Shown here: positions 24,859-33,233 of the stretch, in pieces
Position numbering within the stretch: the stretch's first letter is position 1
Layout: the number at the start of each line of letters is the position of its first letter
Origin: Helicobacter_F equorum
Lineage (GTDB): Bacteria; Campylobacterota; Campylobacteria; Campylobacterales; Helicobacteraceae
Reading direction: 5' to 3'
Assembly (NCBI RefSeq): GCF_042649585.1
Contig: NZ_JBHRZM010000006.1
Span: 1-64,000 of the forward strand
Length of the DNA: 64,000 bases
The notes under the pieces: generated by a model
What the model saw: the letters and a program-made list of their open reading frames with translations, nothing else
Database searches by the model: none
Told to the model about the DNA's origin: nothing
Translations under genes and position numbers: made by a program

Positions 24859-26417
24859 TTTGGCACTATGGAGTTTTTGCGTGCGGTTTTTTGGAGAGAG
24901 AAAAGCACTAAAAACATAGAAATTGTGTAAGCTAGTGTTATAAAATTTAAAAAAGGATCTGTTATTTCTAGCGTATCTGTAAAAAGCTTACCTATTAGAG
25001 GGTTTAGGATTGCAATCTTGTATCCTATAGCAATAAATACCGTCATATAAGCAATAATAACAATCAAACATCGCACAATCGCAGAATCCAGAAAGACTAA
25101 TGAAAAATACATGAAAAAAAAGAGAAAGAAACCTGTAATATTAAAAAAGCTCGGCAAAAGGCTTGATGGCGTTAACTTAAATAATGTCGCAACCAATACA
25201 TAAAAAATTATAATTACTACAAGTGGCACTATAAGCATTAGGATAAAATATCTCACATTCTTTAATAGAGCTTTTATAGAAAGCAATATCCACGGCAATA
25301 TATCTTTAAAAATTTTCCATACTGAAACAATCAGATATAGCACAAGCAATAAGAGTATCACGATTTTTACATCAATAGCTACATGCTCTGGAATAAACTT
25401 TGCAAATATATCTACAAAATCTATCTTTTGTAAGATATCAGAGGATGGTGCTTTGTTTTCCAAAAAATTAAAACCGCACAACAGCAAACATCCAACATAC
25501 AAAGCCACCAAAAGCACAAGATTATTAAAACATCTCAAAAAATCCGTGTGATGATCACAGAGATTGCGATAGAATCTTAAAAGCAAAAAGTCTATAAACT
25601 CTTTAAAGGGTTTCATATTTTTTCTTATGCCTTCATTATCGTATGCTTTGGTGCCTCGTTTACGCACACTTTCTCTTAGCTCGATTTCTTTGCAATAGAG
25701 TTCGAATCTATGGAATTCTGAAGCGTCTAGTAAATTATTATCTTTTATCAAAGTACTTTTAAAGATTCTAAACGAATCCCTAAAGTCGTTTGCAAAATTA
25801 TCTAAGGGCTTTTTATCATGCTTGTTATATTCTATATGCTCTTGCTTGATTTTCTCTTTTAGGCTTTCAAAGCCAAAATCAAGATTTGTATTTACTGCAT
25901 TAAGGCTTCCCTTAAACCGAACTTGTGAAAAATTAGGGGGTTGTTGAAATGTTGCTCCGTAAAAACTCACATCATCATTGAATTTGCTTCCCTCAAAGCT
26001 AACATAATTAAAGGTAGTCTCTTCGAAATTAGCAAACTTATTAAAGACACTCGAGTCAAAGTAACACTTTGACTCAAACACACAATTAAATATTACTACA
26101 ATATCAAAGTAAAAATTAAATATCAAAACATCTTTTTTAAAGGTGCAGTTTAGAAAGGATATGGGTTGTTTTATTGGCAAAGATAATCCTCTTGTGTCTC
26201 TTATTTCGCAATTAAAAATACAATTTTTAAAACATAAAGGCTGTGCATATCCAAATTGATAAATCCCCAAAGAATCAATGGTAATGTTTTTAATCTCAAA
26301 ATAATTTCTTAATTGATTCCAAGTAACATTTGTTGGTTGTGTATTAAAGAATTCGCACAATGTTTGTATATTGTTGCTAATCTGTTCTAGGTCAAATGCT
26401 TGGCTAGATTCTTTCAT
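24855..26417 (-). CDS. Pentapeptide-repeat protein with C-terminal membrane domain
   Basis: This 520-residue protein. Residues about 55-180 show the every-fifth-residue pattern of pentapeptide repeats (FLNCTFKKDVLIF, FEETTFNYVSFEGSKFNDDVSFYGATF) that folds as a right-handed quadrilateral helix. A charged helical linker follows, then six or seven membrane helices from about residue 300. No ion-channel filter or enzyme motif was seen. Its ATG is one base after the stop of the Type IIG enzyme gene, so translation is coupled. Function is unknown; a DNA-mimic or membrane effector role in the restriction locus is only inference. Confidence 0.8.
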   Translation of the reverse strand: MKESSQAFDLEQISNNIQTLCEFFNTQPTNVTWNQLRNYFEIKNITIDSLGIYQFGYAQPLCFKNCIFNCEIRDTRGLSLPIKQPISFLNCTFKKDVLIFNFYFDIVVIFNCVFESKCYFDSSVFNKFANFEETTFNYVSFEGSKFNDDVSFYGATFQQPPNFSQVRFKGSLNAVNTNLDFGFESLKEKIKQEHIEYNKHDKKPLDNFANDFRDSFRIFKSTLIKDNNLLDASEFHRFELYCKEIELRESVRKRGTKAYDNEGIRKNMKPFKEFIDFLLLRFYRNLCDHHTDFLRCFNNLVLLVALYVGCLLLCGFNFLENKAPSSDILQKIDFVDIFAKFIPEHVAIDVKIVILLLLVLYLIVSVWKIFKDILPWILLSIKALLKNVRYFILMLIVPLVVIIIFYVLVATLFKLTPSSLLPSFFNITGFFLFFFMYFSLVFLDSAIVRCLIVIIAYMTVFIAIGYKIAILNPLIGKLFTDTLEITDPFLNFITLAYTISMFLVLFSLQKTARKNSIVPN

Positions 26418-26418
26418 T

Positions 26419-29400
26419 TTATTTTCCCTCTATGATTTTTATTTCATCATCGGTTAGGTGGTAGAGTTTATAGACTAGAGAATCTATGTGAGATTCTAGC
26501 TCTTTGGTGTCTGTGGTAGGGTCTTTGGCTTTGGATTCTAAGATTTGCTCTACTAGGCTTATTATCTCATCGCTTAAGGCTTTGTTTGTAGAATCTATTT
26601 TGGGAATAGGAAGTTTTTCTAAAAATTGTTTTTTATATCTAAAGCCATTTTCTCCAAGTCCTCCACCTGCATAAAAAGTCTTAAAAACAAAAGTTGCACA
26701 TTTAGAGTTTAATATTGCTAAAAGATAATATAAATTTTCACCTGTCAAGATAAAGCTTGTCGCTTCTGCATAGAATCTATTCTGATTATATTTATCGCTA
26801 TCTAAATAAAATTGTGCGTCACGGACAATCTCGCTATACACAATCTTTTCTTTTTCAAATTCCTCGTGATAAGCGATGTTGTCTTGCGTTTCAAACCATT
26901 TATTGCTTGTTTTCTTTCTGCACCCTTTTTCTCCGCTTTGGTCGATTCTTGGGCGGAAAGATTCTAAATATGTTTTTAATGCGGGATAATCATCTATATC
27001 TAGCTTTAGACTTGGAAAAGTGCATATAAGCCACAATCCCGCCCATTCATAGCCATAGCGTTTGATGTCTCTACCGCGTAGCATTTTTTTGATGAGTTTG
27101 CTTGTGCATTCTCTCTCGCTTTTATCCTTGCAGTTGTTTAGAATCTCCTCTCTTTTTGCACTATCTATGATAAAGGCTTCATTGTAGCCTGTTTTGATTC
27201 CATAGTTTATAGAGATGTCCCATTCTTTTAGTGGTGTGCCAAGGCTTTCTATCTTTGCCTTTAGGGCTTGATTTGCTTGGTCTTGGAATATAAAAGAATC
27301 TTTACTTAAACTACTTTGGTGTATGGGCTGTGTGTGTAGCTCATCTGTATCTAGGCTAGGCTGTGTAGGTGCTAGGTAGTCAAAGCTAGATTCTGGGCTT
27401 GGCGGTGTCTTTGCAAAAGTGATGATACTTGTATCCACGGTGGCAGAATCAAAGATTTTTAAGCCATTTAGGTCAATGTAGTGTAGAATCTGTGTGTTTG
27501 CTAGGATAAATGCTCTCAAAGGTTCGCCATAGCCTGCACGCGTGTATTTGTTGCTCGTGATAAAAGATAGGAGTGCCTTTGGCTTTAGAATCTTATATCC
27601 TTGCTCAAAAAAGTAGGTGTAAATATCGCTCGTGCCTTTGTAGATACTAAAGGCTTTTTGGAGATGTGGCTTTAGGTGCTTTATCTCTTCTTGTCTTATA
27701 TAAGGTGGGTTGCCGATGACTACATCAAAACCCAAAAAATCGCCATTATTATCTAGCACTTCTGGGAATGCAAACCGCCATTCAAAGGTGTTTGTATCGT
27801 GCGTGAGATTTTCATATTCTTGCATAGAATCTATAAGGGTTATAAGCTCTTTTTCTACAAAACCTTTTGGTTCTTTGGGTATTTCTAGAATCTTATGGAA
27901 ATTAAAGGCGATTATATATTCATTTAGAGTTGTTTTCAAGGCAGAATCTAAGCTTTTACCTTGTAAAGTAGCATTATCAATACCATTGTAGCCATAGCAT
28001 TGCAGGTAACTAGATAAGGTATTTTTGAAATCTTGGTAAGCCTTACTTGTTTTGTGAAATATAGAGACAATAAACTTTTGTGTATCTTGGATTTGTCGCT
28101 TATGGAGTGATTTTAGTTCAGCATTTGTCTCATTTTTGTAAGCATTTACGGCATCTTTATAAGATTGTATGGTGTTTGGGAGCTTATTTTGTATATCATT
28201 GATTGTGGATAAAATCTCGTTTGCAAATTCTAGGGTGGCATTACTATTTAGTCTATTTTTTAAATCTTTTTCTAGGCTTTCTTTTGTCATATCTAGGGCT
28301 ATATTACTTACAAGGCTATTACCACATTTTATGTTGATGTCTATGTTTGGGAGGGTTTGGAGGGTGTTTGTGTTTTTGCCATTTTCGAAAATATAGTAGC
28401 TGTATTTAAGTAGCTCTATCCAAAGTCTTAGCTTTGTGATCTCACAAGAATTGTGGTTTATATCCACGCCAAAAAGGCAGGATTCTATAAGTGTGCGTTT
28501 GTTGTGGAATAGTGCCTTTTGGATCCTATGAGATTCTATATTTTCGTGGCTTGGGGTTTGGTAAATGTGTGGGTTGCCTGTAAAATCTTGTAGCACAATC
28601 TCATCGTTTTCTAGGCGTAGTTGTATGTCTTTTAGGCGTTGAAAGTTTTCATCACAAAGGATTTGTAGGTGGAATTTTAGCTCTATCATAGCATTTAGCA
28701 TAGAAACGAGGAAATGTCCGCTTCCCACCGCTGGATCGCACACTCTTATAGAGTTAAAAATCTCATTTGCTTCTTTGTAGCCATCTTTAGAATCTGTGAG
28801 CTTATCTAGCCTTAGCTTTAGAGATTCTAGGTCTTTACAATCCCATTTTTTGGCGGTGTTAAACTTATCTATAACGACTTTTTGTAACGACTCTTTGCAC
28901 ATATAGTTTGTAATAAAGCTAGGCGTGTAAAAACTGCCCTCTTTGTAGCCATTTAGCTTTTCAAAAACTAGCCCTAATATAGCAGCGTTGATAAGTTTGT
29001 CGTGATTTATTTTGACATTGTCTTGTATGTCTTTTGGGGTGGTGGTGAAGTCATAGGCGTTTAGGAAGTCAAAGAGGTATTCTAAAAGCGGTAGGGGCTT
29101 TTTGGTGTCTTTGAGGATTGATTTTTTATAAAGTGCTAATGGCTTTGAATCTAAAAGCTTGATTTCTTTGCCTTGCTTTTCTAGCTCGGTTTTGTCAAAA
29201 AGACTTGAGTTAAGGTAGGGGATAGAATCTAGCTCTTTTGGTATGCTTTTGCGGATATTTTCTCTAAGTGCGAGAATCTCAAAAAAGAGTGTGTTTAGCT
29301 TGGCAAAGTTTTCTATCACGCTTGAATCCAAAAAGGGTTTTGGGATATGTTTGAAGCTTAGTAGCATAGATTCTAAAAGCCTTAGGAATAAAAGGCGGTT

Positions 29401-30276
29401 ATTCCATGTAATGATAAGCTCAAATATGCTCTCAAAATCTCGCACACAATCTAGCCCTAAATTTTCTCTTATTGCGTAGCTTAGGGTGTTTGGCGTGTCG
29501 CTAAGCTTGATGAGTTTGTTGGCGCCATCTTTTGTTTCTTCTAATCCCAAAATATAGAGTAACTCTTCATAAAAACTTTGGTTTAGCACATTGCTATCGA
29601 TGTGGGTTTTGTAGCCAAGTAGTATATGTGGGCTAAAGGCTTGATATAGCAAGGCAAGATCGGTGTTTTTAATCCCAAAATGTGTAAAAGTCATCTCTAC
29701 ATCAAGTGCGCTTAGGATTTCTTGGGCTTTTTCATAGAATTTTTTTGTGCTTGTGTCGTTGCCTTGCTTTTGATCGACATTTTTATAGGCTTTTTGCAAC
29801 TCTTTGCTTTGAGAGAGCTTCATAAACTCTTTGGCACTGATGAGATAAAAAGATTCTATGTTGCAAAGGAGGATACATTTAAGATTATTATTTCCCTCAT
29901 TTTGTTCTCTCATATAATACAACAGGGCTTCATACAAGGCTTTGGAATCTAGCGATTGAGTATTTTTGGGGAATTCGCTTTTGTTGGCTATGGATTTGAC
30001 TTCAAAAAATGTCTTGACTTCATCATCTTCGTATATGGCAAGATCGATTTTGTGTTTTGTGTTGATTTTTGGGTAGCTAAATGCTTGTTTGAGAAAATCT
30101 GCAATAAGGTTTTTTTGAAATTCCTCACTCTCGTTTGTGTCTTGTGCGGTGTGTTTGTGGCATTGGTCTAAAAAATGATCTAAGTGTTCTTTGAATGTGT
30201 CAAGAGATTGTGTCGTAGGGTTTGGTAATGTGTATGTGTGTAAAAATTCTTGCAATGGTTTATAAATGTAGTGCAT
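26419..30276 (-). CDS. Type IIG restriction-modification enzyme (Eco57I-like fusion)
   Basis: This single 1285-residue chain has a nuclease, methylase and specificity region. The N-terminal PD-(D/E)xK nuclease is seen as Asp78 (KIDLAIYEDD) and Glu92-x-Lys94 (FFEVKS). An N6-adenine methylase follows, with motif I DPAVGSGHF near residue 515 and motif IV NPPY near residue 855 (FDVVIGNPPYIRQEE). The C-terminal TaqI-type target-recognition domain ends near GLGENGFRYKKQFLEKLPIPK. All key residues are present and the frame is intact, so it should be active. SD AAAGGAGG precedes the ATG. It lies 30 bases after aguA and 1 base before the pentapeptide membrane gene. The target sequence cannot be read from the protein. 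Confidence 0.93.
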   Translation of the reverse strand: MHYIYKPLQEFLHTYTLPNPTTQSLDTFKEHLDHFLDQCHKHTAQDTNESEEFQKNLIADFLKQAFSYPKINTKHKIDLAIYEDDEVKTFFEVKSIANKSEFPKNTQSLDSKALYEALLYYMREQNEGNNNLKCILLCNIESFYLISAKEFMKLSQSKELQKAYKNVDQKQGNDTSTKKFYEKAQEILSALDVEMTFTHFGIKNTDLALLYQAFSPHILLGYKTHIDSNVLNQSFYEELLYILGLEETKDGANKLIKLSDTPNTLSYAIRENLGLDCVRDFESIFELIITWNNRLLFLRLLESMLLSFKHIPKPFLDSSVIENFAKLNTLFFEILALRENIRKSIPKELDSIPYLNSSLFDKTELEKQGKEIKLLDSKPLALYKKSILKDTKKPLPLLEYLFDFLNAYDFTTTPKDIQDNVKINHDKLINAAILGLVFEKLNGYKEGSFYTPSFITNYMCKESLQKVVIDKFNTAKKWDCKDLESLKLRLDKLTDSKDGYKEANEIFNSIRVCDPAVGSGHFLVSMLNAMIELKFHLQILCDENFQRLKDIQLRLENDEIVLQDFTGNPHIYQTPSHENIESHRIQKALFHNKRTLIESCLFGVDINHNSCEITKLRLWIELLKYSYYIFENGKNTNTLQTLPNIDINIKCGNSLVSNIALDMTKESLEKDLKNRLNSNATLEFANEILSTINDIQNKLPNTIQSYKDAVNAYKNETNAELKSLHKRQIQDTQKFIVSIFHKTSKAYQDFKNTLSSYLQCYGYNGIDNATLQGKSLDSALKTTLNEYIIAFNFHKILEIPKEPKGFVEKELITLIDSMQEYENLTHDTNTFEWRFAFPEVLDNNGDFLGFDVVIGNPPYIRQEEIKHLKPHLQKAFSIYKGTSDIYTYFFEQGYKILKPKALLSFITSNKYTRAGYGEPLRAFILANTQILHYIDLNGLKIFDSATVDTSIITFAKTPPSPESSFDYLAPTQPSLDTDELHTQPIHQSSLSKDSFIFQDQANQALKAKIESLGTPLKEWDISINYGIKTGYNEAFIIDSAKREEILNNCKDKSERECTSKLIKKMLRGRDIKRYGYEWAGLWLICTFPSLKLDIDDYPALKTYLESFRPRIDQSGEKGCRKKTSNKWFETQDNIAYHEEFEKEKIVYSEIVRDAQFYLDSDKYNQNRFYAEATSFILTGENLYYLLAILNSKCATFVFKTFYAGGGLGENGFRYKKQFLEKLPIPKIDSTNKALSDEIISLVEQILESKAKDPTTDTKELESHIDSLVYKLYHLTDDEIKIIEGK

Positions 30277-30306
30277 ACGCCTCCTTTGTGGTATGTAATG
30301 TGTAGC

Positions 30307-31314
30307 TTAGTATATCTGCATAGTTGTGCAATGCAAACTACCATGCCATTTGATGAGGGTCTTTGCAAGGACTCCTATTATGCGATGATGTGGTAGTACC
30401 TCTTGAAGAATCTGTAGGGCTTTTTTGTCATTTTTTTTGTCTCCATACATTGGCACCAGTAGCCCACCATTGACAAACAAAAAGTTTGCATAACTCGCAG
30501 GTAGGCGTTCTTTTTTGTGATATATGGGTTTAGGAAATGGTAATGCGATAAGCTTAAATGGCTTATCCTCTAAATCTCTAAAACTTTGTAATTCCCTCTC
30601 CATTGCACACAATGCCTCATAATGCACATCGTTTTTGTCCTCACATCGTATATATGCAATCGTGTGCTTATCGATAAATCGTGCCAACATATCGATATGG
30701 CTATCGGTATCATCGCCAAGTAAAAAGCCATTTTCTACCCATAGAAGCTTTTTTAGCCCAAGTGTGCGTAAAAGGATAGATTCTAATTCTTGCTTGTTTA
30801 GGTGTGGGTTGCGATTTTTTTCTAAAAGGCAAGTGGTTGTAGTGAGTGCGATACCAGCACCATTGCTATCGATACTCCCACCCTCTAAGATAAGTCCTTG
30901 TGTGTGGAGATTCTCAAAAACGCCCATTGCAGAAAGTGTGGTGTTTATGGCGTTGTCATAGTTGGCAGCAAACTTTAATCCCCAGCCATTAAAACCAAAA
31001 TTTAGCAAAATGTTTTGATTGTTTTGGCGTATCGTAAGTGGGGCAAAATCTCGCGCCCACACATCATTGCTTCGCACATGAAGGATTTGTAATGTCCCAT
31101 TTTTGACTTCTTTTTTACACGATGAAAGCACGAATTTTTTTGCATCTTTGTCGCGTGGATCTATGCACACCCATACAGATTCAAACTCTGCTATGCGTTT
31201 GATAAATGTAATCATACATTCTTGAGCTTCCCTAAGCATAGGCTTCCAATCACTTTTTTTATGTGGGAATCCCACAAGCACGGACTTTTGCTTTTCCCAT
31301 TCTGCACGCAACAT
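30307..31314 (-). CDS. aguA: Agmatine deiminase
   Basis: This protein of about 335 residues belongs to the guanidino-modifying (PPAD) fold: NDVWARDFAPL, FGFNGWGLKF, LEGGSIDSNG, GDDTDSHIDM and the catalytic-Cys tail HGSLHCTTMQ. It hydrolyses agmatine to N-carbamoylputrescine plus ammonia for polyamine synthesis. The ATG at 31314 is preferred over 31329 because AAGGAGG precedes it. It is divergent from tsaD. Confidence 0.92.
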   Translation of the reverse strand: MLRAEWEKQKSVLVGFPHKKSDWKPMLREAQECMITFIKRIAEFESVWVCIDPRDKDAKKFVLSSCKKEVKNGTLQILHVRSNDVWARDFAPLTIRQNNQNILLNFGFNGWGLKFAANYDNAINTTLSAMGVFENLHTQGLILEGGSIDSNGAGIALTTTTCLLEKNRNPHLNKQELESILLRTLGLKKLLWVENGFLLGDDTDSHIDMLARFIDKHTIAYIRCEDKNDVHYEALCAMERELQSFRDLEDKPFKLIALPFPKPIYHKKERLPASYANFLFVNGGLLVPMYGDKKNDKKALQILQEVLPHHRIIGVLAKTLIKWHGSLHCTTMQIY

Positions 31315-31378
31315 ACCACCTCCTTGCAATGTAATGTCTCAATTATAGTCTTTTATTTTTTAAAACCTAAACAAATGC

Positions 31379-31384
31379 TATAAT
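31379..31384 (+). promoter_or_regulatory. -10 box of tsaD
   Basis: AATGCTATAATCACG has a perfect TATAAT, 41 bases before the tsaD ATG. Confidence 0.6.
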
Positions 31385-31425
31385 CACGCCTCTTTTGTGG
31401 AAATTTTGTAAAGGAGTGCGTTAGT

Positions 31426-32466
31426 ATGATTTTAAGCATAGAATCTAGTTGTGATGATAGCTCTTTGGCGATCACACGCTTTGCAGATCATAAGCTCCTC
31501 TTTCACACAAAGCTTTCTCAAGATTCACATCATAGCCCATTTGGTGGTGTAGTGCCAGAAATCGCCTCACGCTTACATGCGCAAAACCTTCCTATACTTT
31601 TAGAAAAAATAAAAGACTTCTTGTGTGCGACATATGATACACACACGCCATTTGCACTACTCAAAGCTATCGCTATTGCCAATCGCCCAGGACTTAGTGT
31701 AACGCTTAGTGAGGGTATGTGTATGGCAAATGCCCTAGCCCTAAGCCTTAAGATCCCGCTACTTTGCCTTAATCATCTCAAGGGACATATTTATTCGCTT
31801 TTTATCGACAAACCTACACAGATTGGCGATGGATTAGGTGTGTTGCTTGTTTCGGGCGGACACACACAAATTTTGCATATGCGAGATTATCATCATATCA
31901 CGCTTGTAGCACAAAGTCTTGATGATAGTTTTGGGGAAAGTTTTGATAAGGTGGCAAAAATGCTTTCTTTGGGCTATCCGGGGGGACCTATCGTGGAATC
32001 TTATGCAAAGAATTATGGTGGCACACTCCTGCCTATGCCTATACCACTTTTGCACGATAAGCGACTTGCTTATAGCTTTTCGGGGCTTAAAAATGCGGTG
32101 CGTTTGGAGATAGCAAGGGCACAAGATACTCTCTCAAAAGAACAAATATGTGCAAGCTTTCAAGAAGCTGCTTGCACGCATATCCTGCATAAATTGCGAA
32201 TCTATTTTCAACAATATAGCGATAGATTCACGCATTTTGGGGTAGTTGGTGGAGCGAGTGCTAATACATCGCTACGCACAAAGATAGAATCTTTGTGCCA
32301 AGAATTTAATAAAACCCTACTTTTAGCACCGCTTGAATTTTGTGCTGATAATGCCGCTATGATTGGTCGCTTGGCGTGTGAGGCGTATGCACATAAAGAA
32401 TTTAGCCCACTTAGCGATACAATTTCGCCAAAAAGTTTTCCAGAGGATTTTTATAAGGATTGCTAA
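31426..32466 (+). CDS. tsaD: tRNA N6-adenosine threonylcarbamoyltransferase TsaD
   Basis: This 346-residue protein of the ASKHA fold has ILSIESSCDDSSLAI (phosphate loop), metal-binding His in LNHLKGHIYS, VSGGHTQI, DDSFGESFDKVAKML, and the C-terminal CADNAAMIG. With TsaB/TsaE it transfers threonylcarbamoyl to A37 of ANN-decoding tRNAs. SD AAGGAG is ten bases before the ATG. A short TsaC-like gene for the first step lies 320 bases downstream on the other strand. Confidence 0.96.
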   Translation: MILSIESSCDDSSLAITRFADHKLLFHTKLSQDSHHSPFGGVVPEIASRLHAQNLPILLEKIKDFLCATYDTHTPFALLKAIAIANRPGLSVTLSEGMCMANALALSLKIPLLCLNHLKGHIYSLFIDKPTQIGDGLGVLLVSGGHTQILHMRDYHHITLVAQSLDDSFGESFDKVAKMLSLGYPGGPIVESYAKNYGGTLLPMPIPLLHDKRLAYSFSGLKNAVRLEIARAQDTLSKEQICASFQEAACTHILHKLRIYFQQYSDRFTHFGVVGGASANTSLRTKIESLCQEFNKTLLLAPLEFCADNAAMIGRLACEAYAHKEFSPLSDTISPKSFPEDFYKDC

Positions 32467-32476
32467 GACTTAATCC

Positions 32477-32725
32477 CTAATCCACAGCCTTGACATATAG
32501 CGCACTTTGATTTTTTGGCACATTTTTAGTTGTGGGAATCTCAAGTACCTCATATGTTTTGGTGTATTCAAGATAAGTAAGCGTGATAATATCGCCTTTC
32601 TTGACTTCTTTGGAGCTTTTAACAGGTTTGCCATTGACTGCCACAACACCGCTATCACACATATCTTGTGCAATGGAGCGGCGTTTTACAATATTGGTGG
32701 TATTTAAAAATTTATCAACTCTCAT
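32477..32725 (-). CDS. S4-domain RNA-binding protein (HslR/RqcP-like)
   Basis: From the ATG at 32725 (AAAGGA upstream) this is an 82-residue protein that is nearly all S4 domain: MRVDKFLNTTNIVKRRSIAQ, GVVAVNGKPVKSSKEVKKGD, ITL. The family binds ribosomal RNA or 50S-peptidyl-tRNA complexes in heat shock or rescue. A longer frame to 32821 overlaps the tsaC gene and lacks support. It is last in the minus run starting at typA. Confidence 0.85.
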   Translation of the reverse strand: MRVDKFLNTTNIVKRRSIAQDMCDSGVVAVNGKPVKSSKEVKKGDIITLTYLEYTKTYEVLEIPTTKNVPKNQSALYVKAVD

Positions 32726-32780
32726 AGAATATTCCTTTGTAATATTGTGCATTATGATTGCGATTCTAGCATTGTGAGAC

Positions 32781-33233
32781 TTAGCGGATTTTTTGCTTTT
32801 TGTGCTTACCAAGTCGCACAATGCTAGAGGGTTTGCACTCGTGCCAACCTCTAGAATCTAGCACATACATATCACACATTTGCACCGCATAGTGCGGATC
32901 AAAATGCTTAGTATGCACATTTGCCGATGAGGAAAAAAGTAGTGGATAATAATGTAAAAGGCTTTGGTGTGGGCTATCACTCGCCACGACACGCACACCA
33001 CAACCATTTGGATACACAAAACTTGTATGCCTTGCCCTACGCACAAGGCGTCTATGTGCCTTTGGGACACGCACAACAAGGCGCAAGGTTTCAAAATCTC
33101 TAGCTTCTCTTAGGGTATGTTGGTGGCGGTTTTTGGCTTTGTCAATAGAAGCTTGTTGCTCACACAAAAAACCGATAGTCGTATCGGTCTGTGCAAGGAT
33201 AAGTGGGTGCTTATTGGCAGTTATAGCATTCAA
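32781..33233 (-). CDS. tsaC: Short YrdC/Sua5-domain protein, probable threonylcarbamoyl-AMP synthase
   Basis: This 150-residue protein retains the YrdC pattern in order: LAQTDTTIGFL (nucleotide pocket), SFVYPNGCGVRVV, LLFSSSANVH (the SxxN-type motif) and SSIVRLG. It lacks the C-terminal Sua5 domain and is shorter than E. coli TsaC (190). The usual KxR motif is only loosely matched (KNRHQHTL). It would make threonylcarbamoyl-AMP for TsaD. Its ATG lies inside the end of nrdA (23-base overlap). Confidence 0.75.
   Translation of the reverse strand: MNAITANKHPLILAQTDTTIGFLCEQQASIDKAKNRHQHTLREARDFETLRLVVRVPKAHRRLVRRARHTSFVYPNGCGVRVVASDSPHQSLLHYYPLLFSSSANVHTKHFDPHYAVQMCDMYVLDSRGWHECKPSSIVRLGKHKKQKIR

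Noticed and set aside
26419..30276. BREX PglX methylase
   Set aside because: The N-terminus carries a PD-(D/E)xK nuclease (Glu92-x-Lys94) and no other BREX genes are nearby; Type IIG fits better.
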